Shown here piece by piece: positions 8,356-18,206 of a DNA stretch of 64,000 nt. Origin of the DNA: Rhizobiales bacterium dw_265 (GTDB lineage Bacteria; Pseudomonadota; Alphaproteobacteria; Micropepsales; Micropepsaceae); the NCBI GenBank assembly GCA_018449595.1, contig JAAVUU010000003.1, positions 1-64,000 of the forward strand. The letters are read 5' to 3'. The position numbers and the translations under genes are program-made. Within the stretch, counting starts at the first letter, position 1. Each line of letters begins with the position of its first letter. The notes below the pieces were generated by a model that did no database searches, was not told where the DNA came from, and saw only the letters and a list, made by a program, of their open reading frames with translations.

Positions 8356-8490
8356 TAGCGGTGCGTCGTGCTCCCATGCCGGGGGCATTGTCCAATATCC
8401 AGCTATTGACAGCACCGGGTTGCGGTCCAGGCCGCGCCTGCGGCTGTAAAATGGACTGCCCGTCCTGCTATATGTCATGCTGGGTGGGAC

Positions 8491-9666
8491 ATGATGAAGA
8501 CTTGGCGCATCCTGGGGCGCATCCTGGCTGGCATGGGGTTCCTGCTCTGCGCGGGCGCGGCGCGGGCGGAGATCGCGGTTTCCGCCAATGACGGCAAGCA
8601 GCTTTTGTCCGGCGATGCCGGCGTTATCCCCGACAGCGTCACCGTTCTCGACATCGGCCCCGGCAACGTGAAAGTCGTGGGGTCGCTCGCCGTGCCCGCG
8701 GCGATGATCGGCCCGCCCCGGGCGGTCGCCGTGGCGGCGGACGGCAAGCTCGCCATCGTGACCGCCTGCCAGTCGCTGGTGGACGGGGCGCTGGCGCCGG
8801 CCGATACCGTGTCGGTGCTGGACCTGTCGGCGCCCGCCCATCCCCGGCTGCTGCAAAGCCTGCATGCCGGTCCCGGCGCCAGCGGCGTCTCGATCAGCCC
8901 CAACGGCCGGCTGGCGCTGGTCGCCAATGCCGAGGACAATTCCATCAGCATCTTCTCCATCGCCGGCAAGCGGCTGCGCAATGAAGGCAAGGTGGCGCTG
9001 GGCGACAAGACCGGGCCGACCGATGTGCTGTTCACGCGCGACGGCAAGTCCGCCATCGCCGTGGAGCATGGCGCCGTCTCCCGGCTTGCCTTCCTGTCGG
9101 TGGAGGGTTCGCATGTCGCGCTGACCGGCAAGGCCATCGCCGCGGGGCGCCTGCCCTATGGCGCGGTGGTGACGCGCGACAACCGCTATGTCATCAACAC
9201 CAATGTCGGCGGTGCAATGCCGCTGCCGGGTGAAGCCAAAAGCAGGTCGCGCACCAGCACTGTCGTCATGACCGACATCGCGTCCGGCGCGGCCGTTGCC
9301 TCGGTGGACGTGGGGCCGGTGTCCGAGCACGTCACCCTGTCGGCGGACGGGAAATACGCCCTGGTGGTGGTGGCCAATGGCGCGGCGACGGTGCGTTCCG
9401 ATCCCAAATATGATCGCGTCCTGGGGCTGCTGGAGATCTATGCGGTGGGCGACGGCACCCTGACGGAAGTGGCGCGCGCCGACACCTGCCACTGGTCGCA
9501 AGGCGCAACCTTCAGCCGGGACGGCAAGACCATCCTGCTGCAATGCGCCACCGAGCGGGAGATCGAGGTGTTCCATTTCGACGGCGCCGCGCTCACCCGG
9601 GACAAGGGGGCCACGATGGTCTTCGCGGCGCGGCCGGGGTCCATCGCCACTGCATCCAGCCGCTGA
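8491..9666 (+). CDS. Secreted YncE/lactonase-like beta-propeller protein
   Basis: A 391-residue protein with a signal peptide (GFLLCAGAARAE). Repeated propeller blades follow, with the signature ISPNGRLALVAN, FTRDGKSAIAV, LSADGKYALVVV and FSRDGKTILLQ. These blades are typical of YVTN-type surface or periplasmic propellers and 6-phosphogluconolactonase relatives. Catalytic residues for a lactonase cannot be assigned. The start may be the second Met at 8494. The gene stands alone between a metallophosphoesterase and marC. Binding of a periplasmic partner or a scaffold role is a family-level guess. Confidence 0.8.
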   Translation: MMKTWRILGRILAGMGFLLCAGAARAEIAVSANDGKQLLSGDAGVIPDSVTVLDIGPGNVKVVGSLAVPAAMIGPPRAVAVAADGKLAIVTACQSLVDGALAPADTVSVLDLSAPAHPRLLQSLHAGPGASGVSISPNGRLALVANAEDNSISIFSIAGKRLRNEGKVALGDKTGPTDVLFTRDGKSAIAVEHGAVSRLAFLSVEGSHVALTGKAIAAGRLPYGAVVTRDNRYVINTNVGGAMPLPGEAKSRSRTSTVVMTDIASGAAVASVDVGPVSEHVTLSADGKYALVVVANGAATVRSDPKYDRVLGLLEIYAVGDGTLTEVARADTCHWSQGATFSRDGKTILLQCATEREIEVFHFDGAALTRDKGATMVFAARPGSIATASSR

Positions 9667-9685
9667 CTATGATAGTTTCGCAGCC

Positions 9686-10333
9686 ATGAATGTCTTCGCC
9701 AACACCTTCCTGCTGGTCTATGCGGCGCTGTTTCCCATCGTCAATCCGGTCGGCAGCGCGCCGCTGTTCCTGGGTCTGACGCCTTTCAGCAGCGACGCCC
9801 ATCGCAACGGCCTGGCGCTGCGCGTCGCCATCAACAGTTTCTGCCTCCTGGTCGGTTCGCTGTTCGTGGGTTCGCATGTGCTGGAATTCTTCGGCATCAG
9901 CCTGCCGGTGCTGCGCATCGGCGGCGGCTTGGTGGTGGCGATGTTCGGCTGGAAGATGCTGAACTCCGATGCCTCGCCCGACGGCAGCCACGCCGCCGCC
10001 GCCGAGGCCGAAGTGGTGCCCGATGCGTTCTATCCATTGACCATGCCCTTGACGGTGGGGCCGGGTTCGATCTCGGTGGCGGTCACCCTGGGCACCCAGC
10101 GCCCGGAGGCGAACCTGGCGCATCTCGCCGTGATGGGAAGCGCCGCCGTGGCGGGCATCCTGGCGATCACGGCGACGATCTATCTTTGCTACCGCTTCGC
10201 CCAGACCATCGTGTCGGTGCTGGGCAAGGCCGGTACCGCCGTGGTGGTGCGGCTGTCGGCCTTCATTCTTTTGTGCATCGGCATCCAGATCGTCTGGGGC
10301 GGCTGGAGCGGGTTGATGGCGCTGAAACCCTAA
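9686..10333 (+). CDS. MarC-family integral membrane protein
   Basis: A 215-residue inner-membrane protein with six hydrophobic segments. It has the family's N-terminal FPIVNPVGSAPLFLGLT block and the PLTMPLTVGPGSISV repeat block at about 115-130. These two similar blocks are the known internal duplication of MarC/UPF0056 proteins. The biochemical role is not established for the family; the old link to multiple antibiotic resistance was not upheld. Its stop overlaps by 4 bases with the stop of the opposing hydrolase gene. Confidence 0.93.
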   Translation: MNVFANTFLLVYAALFPIVNPVGSAPLFLGLTPFSSDAHRNGLALRVAINSFCLLVGSLFVGSHVLEFFGISLPVLRIGGGLVVAMFGWKMLNSDASPDGSHAAAAEAEVVPDAFYPLTMPLTVGPGSISVAVTLGTQRPEANLAHLAVMGSAAVAGILAITATIYLCYRFAQTIVSVLGKAGTAVVVRLSAFILLCIGIQIVWGGWSGLMALKP

Positions 10334-11421
10334 TAGCCCAGCTTCAGCATGGCGGCGGACTGGCCGTTGACGGTGCCCTTTTCCAGCCATTCCCGCGAGG
10401 CGGCGAACAGCAGCAGGTGGTTCTTCTCCCACATCGCCATATGCGAGGAACAGCCCAAGTCCACGAACACCTTTTGGGTGCTGCCGATATCGGCATAGAA
10501 ATCGCGCACCCGCTGGGGATCGACCTGCTTGTCGTTGACGCCGCTGACCATCAGGGTCGGCGTGGTCATCGCCTTGACCTTTTCCCGCGTCCAGCCGAAG
10601 CCGGAAGACGAGATCGCGGCGCGTCGCACCGCCGGCGACCAGGCGGCGCCTATCGCGTCGGATTTGAGCATGTCCGCCCAGACGGCATCGGCGGCGGCCT
10701 TGTCAACCTGGCCGGGGCAGGGCGCCTGGCGGTCCCAGTTGGCGATGAATTCGTCATGGCTCTGGGTGTTGAACACCGGCCCCGGCACCGGCAGCGGCGG
10801 TGTGTCCGCCTTTGTCTCGCGATTGTAGGCGGGCGCCAGCAGCACCAGCCGCGCCACCTTGCCGGGATGATTGGCCGTCCAGCCGCCGGCGCGCGGGCCG
10901 CCCTGCGACCAGCCGACCAGGTCGATCTTTTTCACATGGCGCAGCCGGGCGATGAAATCCACCGCCGCGGAAATGTCGTTCCAGTCCGAGGTGATGTTGG
11001 TCAGGTTGCCGGGATAGCTTTGCGGGCAGTTGACGCCGAAGCCCTTCTGCTGGTCCGGCGACAGGTTGCATTTGTCGTTCATCGGCGCGGGGCGCGCCGA
11101 GCCGCCATAGCCGGTCATGTCCACCGAGAACACGTCAAAGCCGGCGGCGGCGAGATAGGCCATCCAGCTGTAATCCTGGTAGGCGACATCGAAGCTGACT
11201 TCCGCCGGCGTGCCCGCGCCATGGACGAACAGCACCACCTTGCCGCCGGCGCCGTGCTTCAGGACCTGGGGCGTGGCGCGCTCGCGGACATAGAGCGTGC
11301 TCTTGCGTCCGGCGATGACCGGCACGGTCGAGGTCACGCTGACCGTGTGATCGCGGGTGACGGTCTCCTCAGCCATCGCCGGCGTCGCCAGCAGCAGCAA
11401 AGCCATTCCAAGCCGGACCAT
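10330..11421 (-). CDS. Secreted alpha/beta hydrolase
   Basis: A 363-residue exported hydrolase. I prefer the Met at 11421, which begins a good signal peptide (GMALLLLATPAMAEE) and discards 12 polar residues of the longer frame. Features are the oxyanion region FVHGAGTPAE, the nucleophile elbow GWSQGG with its Ser, a late Asp-containing TLMVSGVNDKQV segment and the final His in CSSHMAMWEKN. These make an esterase, lipase or related enzyme likely; the substrate is unknown. It ends tail-to-tail on marC. A GC-rich hairpin lies between its start and the end of the RND pump gene. Confidence 0.85.
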   Translation of the reverse strand: MVRLGMALLLLATPAMAEETVTRDHTVSVTSTVPVIAGRKSTLYVRERATPQVLKHGAGGKVVLFVHGAGTPAEVSFDVAYQDYSWMAYLAAAGFDVFSVDMTGYGGSARPAPMNDKCNLSPDQQKGFGVNCPQSYPGNLTNITSDWNDISAAVDFIARLRHVKKIDLVGWSQGGPRAGGWTANHPGKVARLVLLAPAYNRETKADTPPLPVPGPVFNTQSHDEFIANWDRQAPCPGQVDKAAADAVWADMLKSDAIGAAWSPAVRRAAISSSGFGWTREKVKAMTTPTLMVSGVNDKQVDPQRVRDFYADIGSTQKVFVDLGCSSHMAMWEKNHLLLFAASREWLEKGTVNGQSAAMLKLGY

Positions 11422-11452
11422 CCGCCCCTCCCTTGTTTTGGGAGAGTATGAT

Positions 11453-11486
11453 CCCACCGGCCGGCTGTGAGCAACCGGCCGGTGGG
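11453..11486 (-). terminator. Strong hairpin after the RND pump operon
   Basis: CCCACCGGCCGG and CCGGCCGGTGGG form perfect 12-base arms around a 10-base loop, just past the pump stop at 11489. There is no following U-run. It sits where a transcript from the adaptor-pump operon would end, before the hydrolase gene on the same strand. Confidence 0.65.
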
Positions 11487-11488
11487 GG

Positions 11489-14400
11489 CTACTTGTGGCG
11501 CTGCAACCGTGTGTTCACGAGCTGGAAGAACACCGGCACGAAGAAGATCGCCAGCACGGTGGCGGTGATCATGCCGCCCACCACGCCGGTACCGATGTCG
11601 TTCTGGCTGCCCGCGCCCGCCCCGTTCGCCAGCGCCAGCGGCGTGACGCCGGCGATGAAGGCGATGGAGGTCATCAGGATGGGGCGCAGGCGCAGCCGGG
11701 CGGCTTCCATCGCCGCGTCATAGGCGCTCATGCCCTTCTTCTCGGCATCCACCGCGAACTCCACGATCAGGATGGCGTTCTTGGCGGAAAGACCGATGGT
11801 GGTGAGCAGGCCGACCTGGAAATAGATGTCGTTGAACAGCCCGCGCAGGGTCGCCGCCAGCAGCGCGCCGATCACGCCCAAGGGAATGACCATCATCACC
11901 GACAGCGGGATCGCCCAGCTTTCATACAGCGCCGCCAGGCAGAGATAGATCACCAGGACGGACAGCGCGTACAGGGCCGGGGCCTGCGCGCCGCTGGCTT
12001 CTTCCTGGAACGACAGTCCGGTCGGTTCATAGCCGATATTCTTGTTGCCGACCTTCTGGAACAGCTTGGCCATTTCCTTCAGCGCCGTGCCGGTGGAAAC
12101 GCCGGGCGCGCCCTGGCCCTGCAGTTCGATGGCCGGCAAGCCGTTGTAGCGGGTCAGCGAGGCCGGGCCGATGACCCAGGACGAGGTGGCGAAGGACGAG
12201 AAAGGCGCCATGTCGCCGGTGGTGCTGCGCACATACCAGCGGTCCAGGTCCTGCGGCTGCATGCGGTAGGGCGCATCGCCCTGCATATAGACGCGCTTGA
12301 CGCGGCCCCGGTCGGTGAAGTCGTTGATGAAGCTGGAACCCCAGGCGGCGCTGAGGGTGGAGTTGATGTCGGCCAGCGACACGCCCTGGGCGCTGGCCTT
12401 GGCCTGGTCGATGTCCACATGCAGTTGCGGCGTGTCGTCCAGGCTGTTGGGCCGCACGCCCAGCAGCAGCGGGTCCTTGGCCGCCATGCCCAGCACCTGG
12501 TTGCGGGCGTCGATCAGGCCTTGATGGCCGACATTGCCGCGGTCTTCCATCCACAGGTCGAAGCCCACGGCATTGCCCAGTTCCTGCACCGAAGGCGGGA
12601 TGATGGCATAGACTTGGGCTTCCTTCATCGGGAAGAAGGCGCCCATGGCGCGGCCGGCGATGGAGGCCGAGGTGTTCCTGGCGCCCTTGCGTTCGCTCCA
12701 GTCCCTCAGATGGGTGAAGGCCATGCCGGTATTCTCGCCCGAGCCGGCGAAGGAAAAGCCCGCCACGGCAAAGATGAAGTCCACATTGTCCTTTTCCTTG
12801 CTGAGATAATATTTCGCCACATTCTGGGCGACCTTCAGCGTTTCCGGCTGGGTCGAGCCGGCGGGCAGGGTGATCAGGTTGAAGATGAAGCCCTGGTCCT
12901 CGTCGGGCAGGAAGCCGGTGGGCAGGCGGACGAACAGGAACACCAGCACCGCGACGATGCCGGCATAGGCGATCATGGTGAGGCCGGTATGGTGCAGGAA
13001 GCCGCTGGCGCGCTTCTGGTACCAGTCGCGGAAGGCGTCGAAGTTGCGGTTGAACCAGGTGAAGAAGCGGCCCTGCTCCTGTTCTTCCTCTGCGCGCGGC
13101 TTGAGCAGGGTGGCGCAGAGCGACGGGGTCAGGATCAGCGCCACCAGGATGGACAGCGTCATGGCCGAGACGATGGTGACGGAGAACTGGCGGTAGATGA
13201 TGCCGGTCGAGCCGCCGAAAAATGCCATGGGCAGGAATACCGCCGTCAGCACCAGGCCGATGCCGATCAGGGCGCCGGTGATTTCCGCCATGCTCTTGAG
13301 GGTGGCGTCGCGCGGGGCGAGCTTTTCCTCGTCCATGATGCGCTCGACATTCTCCACCACCACGATGGCGTCGTCCACCAGGAGGCCGATCACCAGCACC
13401 AGCGCGAACAGGGTCAGGGTGTTGATGGAATAATGGAACACCGCCAGCACGCCGAAGGTGCCCAGCAGCACCACCGGCACCGCGATGGCCGGAATCAGGG
13501 TGGCGCGCCAGTTCTGCAGGAAGATGAACATCACCAGCACGACCAGGGCGATGGCCTCGATCAGGGTCACCACCACGTCATGGATGGACAGCCGGATGAA
13601 GGTGGTGTTGTCCACCGGATAGACCAGCTTCATGCCCGGCGGCAGCGAGGCTTCCAGTTCCTTGGCCTTGGCCTTGACCGCGTCCACGGTCTTCAGCGCA
13701 TTGGCGCCGGGCGCCAGGTTGATGGGAATGCCGGCGGCGGGATAGCCGTTGAAAAGGCTGGCGATGGAATAGGTTTCCGCCCCCAGTTCGACGCGGGCGA
13801 CATCGCGCAGCCGCACCACCGCGCCGCTGGTCGCGGTCTTGAGGATGATGTTGCGGAACTGCTCGGGGGTCTGCAGCCGCGACTGGGCGGTGACGGTGGC
13901 GTTGAGCGACTGGCCCTGCACGGCGGGCGCCGCCCCGATATGGCCGGCCGAGACCTGGACGTTCTGGATCTGGATGGCGTCGTTCACGTCCGACGGCTGC
14001 AGGCCGTAATTGTGCAGCTTGAAGGGGTCCAGCCAGATGCGCATGGCATACTGGCCGCCGAACACCTGGGTGGAACCGACGCCGGGCACGCGGCTCAGCG
14101 GGTCCTGCATCTTGCTGGTGATGAAGTCGGAGATGTCTATGTTGTTCCAGCGGCCGGTATCGTCATAGACGCCGATCACCACGATGAAGTTGGGCGTGTT
14201 CTTGGCCACCACCACGCCCAGCTGCTGCACCTGCTCGGGCAGCAGCGGCACCGCGGCCTGCACCTTGTTCTGCACCTGCACCTGGGCGATGTCGGGATTG
14301 GTGCCCGCCGCGAAGGTGGCGGTGATCTGCACCGTGCCGTCGGCGTTGGACTGCGACGAGAAGTAAAGCAGGTTGTCCAGGCCGGTCAGCTGCTGCTCGA

Positions 14401-14599
14401 TCACCTGGGTGACGGAGTTCTGCAGGCTGTCGGAATCCGCGCCCGGATAGGTGGCGTTGATCACCACCGAGGGCGGGGCGATGGTGGGATATTGCTCGAT
14501 CGGCAGGGTGAAGGCGGCGATGCCGCCCGCCAGCATGATGACGATGGCGATGACCCAGGCGAAGACCGGCCGGTCGATGAAGACGCGCGAGAGTGACAT
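11489..14599 (-). CDS. RND multidrug efflux inner-membrane transporter (HAE1/AcrB type)
   Basis: A 1036-residue proton-driven exporter with the usual RND layout: one N-terminal membrane helix (RPVFAWVIAIVIMLAG), a large porter loop, a helix bundle around residues 340-560, a second porter loop and the final bundle. The GLLVDDAIVVVEN segment in helix 4 carries the paired Asp of the proton relay. The second half keeps the GLSAKNAILIVEFA segment with the relay Lys. It starts inside the adaptor stop codon (TAATG overlap), so translation is coupled. No outer-membrane channel gene is adjacent; one elsewhere must be shared. Confidence 0.97.
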   Translation of the reverse strand: MSLSRVFIDRPVFAWVIAIVIMLAGGIAAFTLPIEQYPTIAPPSVVINATYPGADSDSLQNSVTQVIEQQLTGLDNLLYFSSQSNADGTVQITATFAAGTNPDIAQVQVQNKVQAAVPLLPEQVQQLGVVVAKNTPNFIVVIGVYDDTGRWNNIDISDFITSKMQDPLSRVPGVGSTQVFGGQYAMRIWLDPFKLHNYGLQPSDVNDAIQIQNVQVSAGHIGAAPAVQGQSLNATVTAQSRLQTPEQFRNIILKTATSGAVVRLRDVARVELGAETYSIASLFNGYPAAGIPINLAPGANALKTVDAVKAKAKELEASLPPGMKLVYPVDNTTFIRLSIHDVVVTLIEAIALVVLVMFIFLQNWRATLIPAIAVPVVLLGTFGVLAVFHYSINTLTLFALVLVIGLLVDDAIVVVENVERIMDEEKLAPRDATLKSMAEITGALIGIGLVLTAVFLPMAFFGGSTGIIYRQFSVTIVSAMTLSILVALILTPSLCATLLKPRAEEEQEQGRFFTWFNRNFDAFRDWYQKRASGFLHHTGLTMIAYAGIVAVLVFLFVRLPTGFLPDEDQGFIFNLITLPAGSTQPETLKVAQNVAKYYLSKEKDNVDFIFAVAGFSFAGSGENTGMAFTHLRDWSERKGARNTSASIAGRAMGAFFPMKEAQVYAIIPPSVQELGNAVGFDLWMEDRGNVGHQGLIDARNQVLGMAAKDPLLLGVRPNSLDDTPQLHVDIDQAKASAQGVSLADINSTLSAAWGSSFINDFTDRGRVKRVYMQGDAPYRMQPQDLDRWYVRSTTGDMAPFSSFATSSWVIGPASLTRYNGLPAIELQGQGAPGVSTGTALKEMAKLFQKVGNKNIGYEPTGLSFQEEASGAQAPALYALSVLVIYLCLAALYESWAIPLSVMMVIPLGVIGALLAATLRGLFNDIYFQVGLLTTIGLSAKNAILIVEFAVDAEKKGMSAYDAAMEAARLRLRPILMTSIAFIAGVTPLALANGAGAGSQNDIGTGVVGGMITATVLAIFFVPVFFQLVNTRLQRHK

Positions 14600-15708
14600 T
14601 AGTGAGCCGCCTGCTGGGGTGCCTGACTTGCTGTCTGCCCGGCGGGTTGCGGCGAAACCGGCATGTCGGGCTGGATCTTGGCCAGGCCCTCGGTGATGAG
14701 CTTGTCGCCCGCCTTGAGGCCGTCCAGCACCTGCCAGTCATTGCCGATGGCGCGGCCGGTCTTGAGCAGGCGCAGGCGGGCGATGTTCTTGTCGTCCACC
14801 ACCAACGCGGTGGGATTGCCCTTCTGGTCATGGGCGACCGCGCCCTGCGGCGCCAGGATGCCATGCGGGTCCACGCCCTGGGTGACGGTGCCGCGCACAT
14901 ACAGGCCCGGCAGCAGCACGCCGTCGGGATTGGGGAAGATGGCGCGCAGCCGCACCGCGCCGGTGGCGGGGTCCACCGTCACATCGGTGAACTGCAGCTT
15001 GCCCTTCAGCGGATAGATGCTGCCGTCATCCAGCTTCAGGCTCACTTCGGCGGTGAGGGGCCCGCCGGAATTGACATTGCCCGAGGCCACGGCGCGGCGC
15101 AGCGCCAGCAGCTCGGCGCTGGACTGGTCCACGTCCACATAGATGGGGTCGAGGGTGGAGACGGTGGTCAGCGCCGTCGCCTGCTGGGCGGCGACCAGCG
15201 CGCCTTCGGTGACGGTGGAGGCGCCGATGCGTCCGCTGATCGGGGAGATGATCTTGGTCCAGTTCAGGTTGATGCGCGCGGAATCGGCATTGGCCTTGGC
15301 CAGCAGCCATGCCGCCTTGGCGTCATCGGCATCCTGGGGCGCGATGGCGGCCTGGGTCAGCAGCTGCTGATAGCGTTCCCATTTGGCCTTGGCGGTGCCC
15401 AGGGTCGCCAGGGTGTTGTCGTAAGCGGCTTTGTAAGGCGCGGGATCGATCTGGTAGAGCGCCTGGCCGATCTTGACGTTGGAGCCTTCCACGAACAGCC
15501 GCTTCAGCACGATGCCGTTGATCTGGGGCCGGATCTCCGACACCGCGAACGGGCTGGTGCGGCCCGGCAGTTCGGTGATCAGGTTCACCGCCTGTTCCTG
15601 GATGGTGATGTATCCCACCCCCGGCGGCGGCATCTGCATCTGCGGGGGCTTGCCGCAGGCAGTCAGGGCAAGGCCGCAAGCCAAGGCCAGCAAAGCAATA
15701 CGCGACAT
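14599..15708 (-). CDS. RND efflux periplasmic adaptor lipoprotein
   Basis: A 369-residue membrane-fusion subunit. The start at 15708 gives a lipoprotein signal with lipobox LTAC, so the mature protein would be tethered by Cys17. The lipoyl half motifs, the alpha-hairpin (residues about 85-150: LGTAKAKWERYQQLL and ADSARINLNWTKI) and the beta-barrel region (VTVDPATGAVRLRAIFPNPDG) follow in the AcrA order. The longer open frame upstream to 15966 overlaps dusB and has no signal peptide, so I reject it. No TetR or MarR regulator is adjacent. Confidence 0.95.
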   Translation of the reverse strand: MSRIALLALACGLALTACGKPPQMQMPPPGVGYITIQEQAVNLITELPGRTSPFAVSEIRPQINGIVLKRLFVEGSNVKIGQALYQIDPAPYKAAYDNTLATLGTAKAKWERYQQLLTQAAIAPQDADDAKAAWLLAKANADSARINLNWTKIISPISGRIGASTVTEGALVAAQQATALTTVSTLDPIYVDVDQSSAELLALRRAVASGNVNSGGPLTAEVSLKLDDGSIYPLKGKLQFTDVTVDPATGAVRLRAIFPNPDGVLLPGLYVRGTVTQGVDPHGILAPQGAVAHDQKGNPTALVVDDKNIARLRLLKTGRAIGNDWQVLDGLKAGDKLITEGLAKIQPDMPVSPQPAGQTASQAPQQAAH

Positions 15709-15811
15709 GCAATCCCCCAAAACGATAACTGGTCTAAAGTCGTGCGGCCGACAGCGGCGCGGACACGGGCAGGCAATGAATTTCCCCCGGCGCGGTGGTG
15801 CGCCAGCGCCC

Positions 15812-16846
15812 CTACATATGTGCAGGTGCGAGAATTGAAAGGGCGGAATTGGACCAAAGTGCGGCCAATGCCGTTTCCACGCCAATCGCGTGGTCAATTT
15901 GACACAAGCGGGCCCTGGCGGCGCGCCGGATGCGCGGATCGGCAGGACACAAAGCCTGTTCGACATACCAGCCCAGATGTTTGCGGAATATTTTCAGGCC
16001 CAAGGCATCGCCATAGAATCGGAGGGTATCGGAGAAGTGCGACAGCGCGATGCCCAATCGGGAGGCAATGTCCGGCTCTGACATTTCACCGCCCGAGTCC
16101 AAAGCACGATCTATCGCCGCCGCCACCCAGGGCCGGCCATAGGCGCCGCGTCCGATCATCACGCCATCGGCGCCCGATTGCGCCAGCGCCTGGCGCGCGC
16201 TGATAACATCACAAATGTCACCATTGACGATCACCGGAATCGAAACAGCCTTCTTCACATCGGCCACCGCGCCCCAGTCGGCGCTGCCGCCATAGAATTG
16301 CTGGCGGGTGCGGCCATGCACGGTGATCGCCTTCACCCCCAGCCGTTCGGCCAGGGCGGCGATCTGCGGCGCATTGCGGCTGTTGTCGTCCCAGCCCAGG
16401 CGCATCTTCAGGGTCACCGGCCGCGCGGTGGCATTCACCGCCGCGCCGATCAGTTGCGCCGCCAGTTCCGGTTCGCGCATCAGGGCCGAGCCCGACAGAG
16501 CGCCGGTCACTTCCTTGGCCGGGCAGCCCATGTTGAAGTCGATGATGTCGGCGCCGGCTTCCTCTGCCAGCCTGGCGCCTTTGGCGATCCATTCGGGCGA
16601 ACGCCCCACCAGTTGAATGATGGTGAGCGGCAGGCCATCGCCCACCGCCGCGCGGCGCACCACATCGGGGCGGCCCCTCGCGAAGCTGTCACAGGCCACC
16701 ATCTCGGTCGCGACATAGGCCGCGCCGCAGGCCGAGGCGATGCGGCGGAACGGCAGGTCGGAGACGCCGGTCATGGGCGCGGTCAGCACCCGGCCGGGAA
16801 TGGTGACGTCACCGATCTGCAGGGTGCTGGGCATGGGGTTGGCCAT
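15812..16846 (-). CDS. dusB: tRNA-dihydrouridine synthase B
   Basis: A 344-residue FMN enzyme that reduces uridine to dihydrouridine in tRNA. Visible blocks are [14 protein letters not shown] (flavin loop), ATEMV, the catalytic Cys108 in [21 protein letters not shown], the ITVHGRTR block (His in the flavin site), VNGDI and [12 protein letters not shown]. Length and motifs fit DusB rather than DusA or DusC. In many alphaproteobacteria dusB lies with ntrBC; here it stands between the efflux adaptor and a DUF2807 gene. The gene ends 104 bases before the adaptor start. Confidence 0.95.
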   Translation of the reverse strand: MANPMPSTLQIGDVTIPGRVLTAPMTGVSDLPFRRIASACGAAYVATEMVACDSFARGRPDVVRRAAVGDGLPLTIIQLVGRSPEWIAKGARLAEEAGADIIDFNMGCPAKEVTGALSGSALMREPELAAQLIGAAVNATARPVTLKMRLGWDDNSRNAPQIAALAERLGVKAITVHGRTRQQFYGGSADWGAVADVKKAVSIPVIVNGDICDVISARQALAQSGADGVMIGRGAYGRPWVAAAIDRALDSGGEMSEPDIASRLGIALSHFSDTLRFYGDALGLKIFRKHLGWYVEQALCPADPRIRRAARARLCQIDHAIGVETALAALWSNSALSILAPAHM

Positions 16847-16885
16847 TGGGGGCGGGACATAATCCCGCCCGCCGCCTTTGTCGAA

Positions 16886-17632
16886 TCAGCTGCCGCCCGC
16901 GACATTGTGGATGCGGCCCGAACCGGCGATATGGGTCTCCAGCCGCTTGGGATTGGCGTGCAGGAAGACATCGCCCGAGCCCGCGATATGGATGTCGGCT
17001 TCATCGCTGGGCGCGATGTTGGTGTCGCCGCTGCCGGCGATATGCACTTCCACCACCTTGGATTCCACCTTGCCCAGGTCGGCATCGCCGGAGCCGGCGA
17101 TATGGATTTCGGCATGCTCGACCTTGCCGTCGGCCTTCATGTTGCCCGCGCCCGCGATGGACAGTTTCAGCATCGCCTGGTCCAGCTTTTCCATCGCCAG
17201 GTTGCCGCTGCCGGCAATGCTGAATTTCTTGAACTGCTGGCCGGGCAGGGTGACCTGCAGGTTCTGCGACAGGCTGTGGAAGATGCCGCCGCTGCAGTCC
17301 ATTTCGATATTGCCGTTGCGTATCCGGATATGCGCCAGGGCCTGGGGATCGCCGCTGACATGCACCTTGTTGTCGCTGCCCGGCGTGTAATGCGCCTGGC
17401 CGCCCACCGACAGGCCGACATGGTCGCTGCCGTCCCAGTCCAGGTCGCGGCTGGTGGCGGTGGCGCCGGCAACGGCCTGGCAGCGCGGCCGGTCGCCGAA
17501 CATGGAGAAATCCAGGCCGTCGGCGAAGCCCTTGCCGCCGTTCTGGTTGGCTTCGATGGCTGCGCCCGCGCCCAGGCAGACGGCGGACAAGGTGATGCCG
17601 GCGACGGCGATCAAGGCGAGTTTGTGAACCAT
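16886..17632 (-). CDS. Exported DUF2807 (GIN-domain, auto-transporter-head-like) protein
   Basis: A 248-residue protein with a signal peptide ending near GAGAA. From residue 130 onward the chain is a right-handed beta-helix type repeat. The motif (H)IAGSGD/N occurs six to seven times at spacings of about 18-24 residues (SIAGSGN, SIAGAGN, HIAGSGD four times, HIAGSGR). This matches the DUF2807 fold. It is the last gene of a PadR-DUF1700-DUF2807 operon, starting 10 bases after the DUF1700 stop. The start at 17632 is preferred because it opens the signal sequence. It is likely a cell-envelope protein made when PadR releases its operator. Confidence 0.88.
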   Translation of the reverse strand: MVHKLALIAVAGITLSAVCLGAGAAIEANQNGGKGFADGLDFSMFGDRPRCQAVAGATATSRDLDWDGSDHVGLSVGGQAHYTPGSDNKVHVSGDPQALAHIRIRNGNIEMDCSGGIFHSLSQNLQVTLPGQQFKKFSIAGSGNLAMEKLDQAMLKLSIAGAGNMKADGKVEHAEIHIAGSGDADLGKVESKVVEVHIAGSGDTNIAPSDEADIHIAGSGDVFLHANPKRLETHIAGSGRIHNVAGGS

Positions 17633-17642
17633 GGCGTTCTCC

Positions 17643-18206
17643 TCAGACAGAAGCGTTGGCAGAATCGAACAGGCGGAAGTGCAGCCGCGCATAGCGGATC
17701 AACAGCTTGGCGATGATGTCCATCAGCAGCAGCAACAGCGCGCCGCCGCCGACCGCGCCGCTGATCAGGCCCAGCCCGATCAGCGCCTGTGCCCCGGGAT
17801 TGCCCATCACCCCGCCCCACAACAGGCTGACCAGCAGGAAGGCGCCGCCGACGATGCAGCCCAGGCAAGCCACCGCCAGGCCGAAGAACAGCGCCGCGAG
17901 GCCGCAGAGCAATGGCAGCAGAATGATGAGATCAAGCGTCGCCAGCCCCAGCAGCGCCAGCATCACGCCCAGGAAATTTCCCGGGCTGCGGTTCTGCTCC
18001 CAGCGCTTGAAGCCGACCTCGGCGCGCAACTCGCGCGCCAGCCGCGCCGGATCGCCCAGGGCGGCGGCGACTTCTTCCTCGGTGCGGCCGTCGGCGGCGC
18101 CGTCGGCGAAATGGCGCTCATAGTCGGTGACGATGTCGCCGATATCGACGTGGTGCAGGCCCGACAGGCCGTCGCGAAGCTGCGCCATGAAATGTGCGCG
18201 GTTCAT
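17643..18206 (-). CDS. DUF1700 membrane protein (PadR partner)
   Basis: A 187-residue protein with the DUF1700 pattern. The N-terminal 75 residues are cytoplasmic and helical (MNRAHFMAQLRDGLSGL, then VTDYERHF, and EEEVAAALGDPARLARELRAE). Four hydrophobic segments follow between about 78 and 175. Its ATG overlaps the PadR stop by 4 bases (ATGA), so it is translationally coupled. DUF1700 proteins are recurrent partners of PadR regulators and DUF2807/DUF4097 proteins, probably as a membrane sensor or anti-regulator. That role is inferred. Confidence 0.9.
   Translation of the reverse strand: MNRAHFMAQLRDGLSGLHHVDIGDIVTDYERHFADGAADGRTEEEVAAALGDPARLARELRAEVGFKRWEQNRSPGNFLGVMLALLGLATLDLIILLPLLCGLAALFFGLAVACLGCIVGGAFLLVSLLWGGVMGNPGAQALIGLGLISGAVGGGALLLLLMDIIAKLLIRYARLHFRLFDSANASV

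Noticed and set aside
8406-8434. Strong sigma-70 promoter before the propeller gene
   Set aside because: TTGACA is present at 8406, but nothing like a -10 box occurs 16-18 bases later.
11495-14596. A 1033-codon open frame on the plus strand opposite the RND pump
   Set aside because: It is a shadow frame of GC-rich codons: His/Gln/Arg/Gly-rich with no domains. The minus-strand pump has full RND motifs.
15709-15966. Longer start for the RND adaptor
   Set aside because: It would overlap dusB and bury the lipoprotein signal. The Met at 15708 gives an ideal lipobox.
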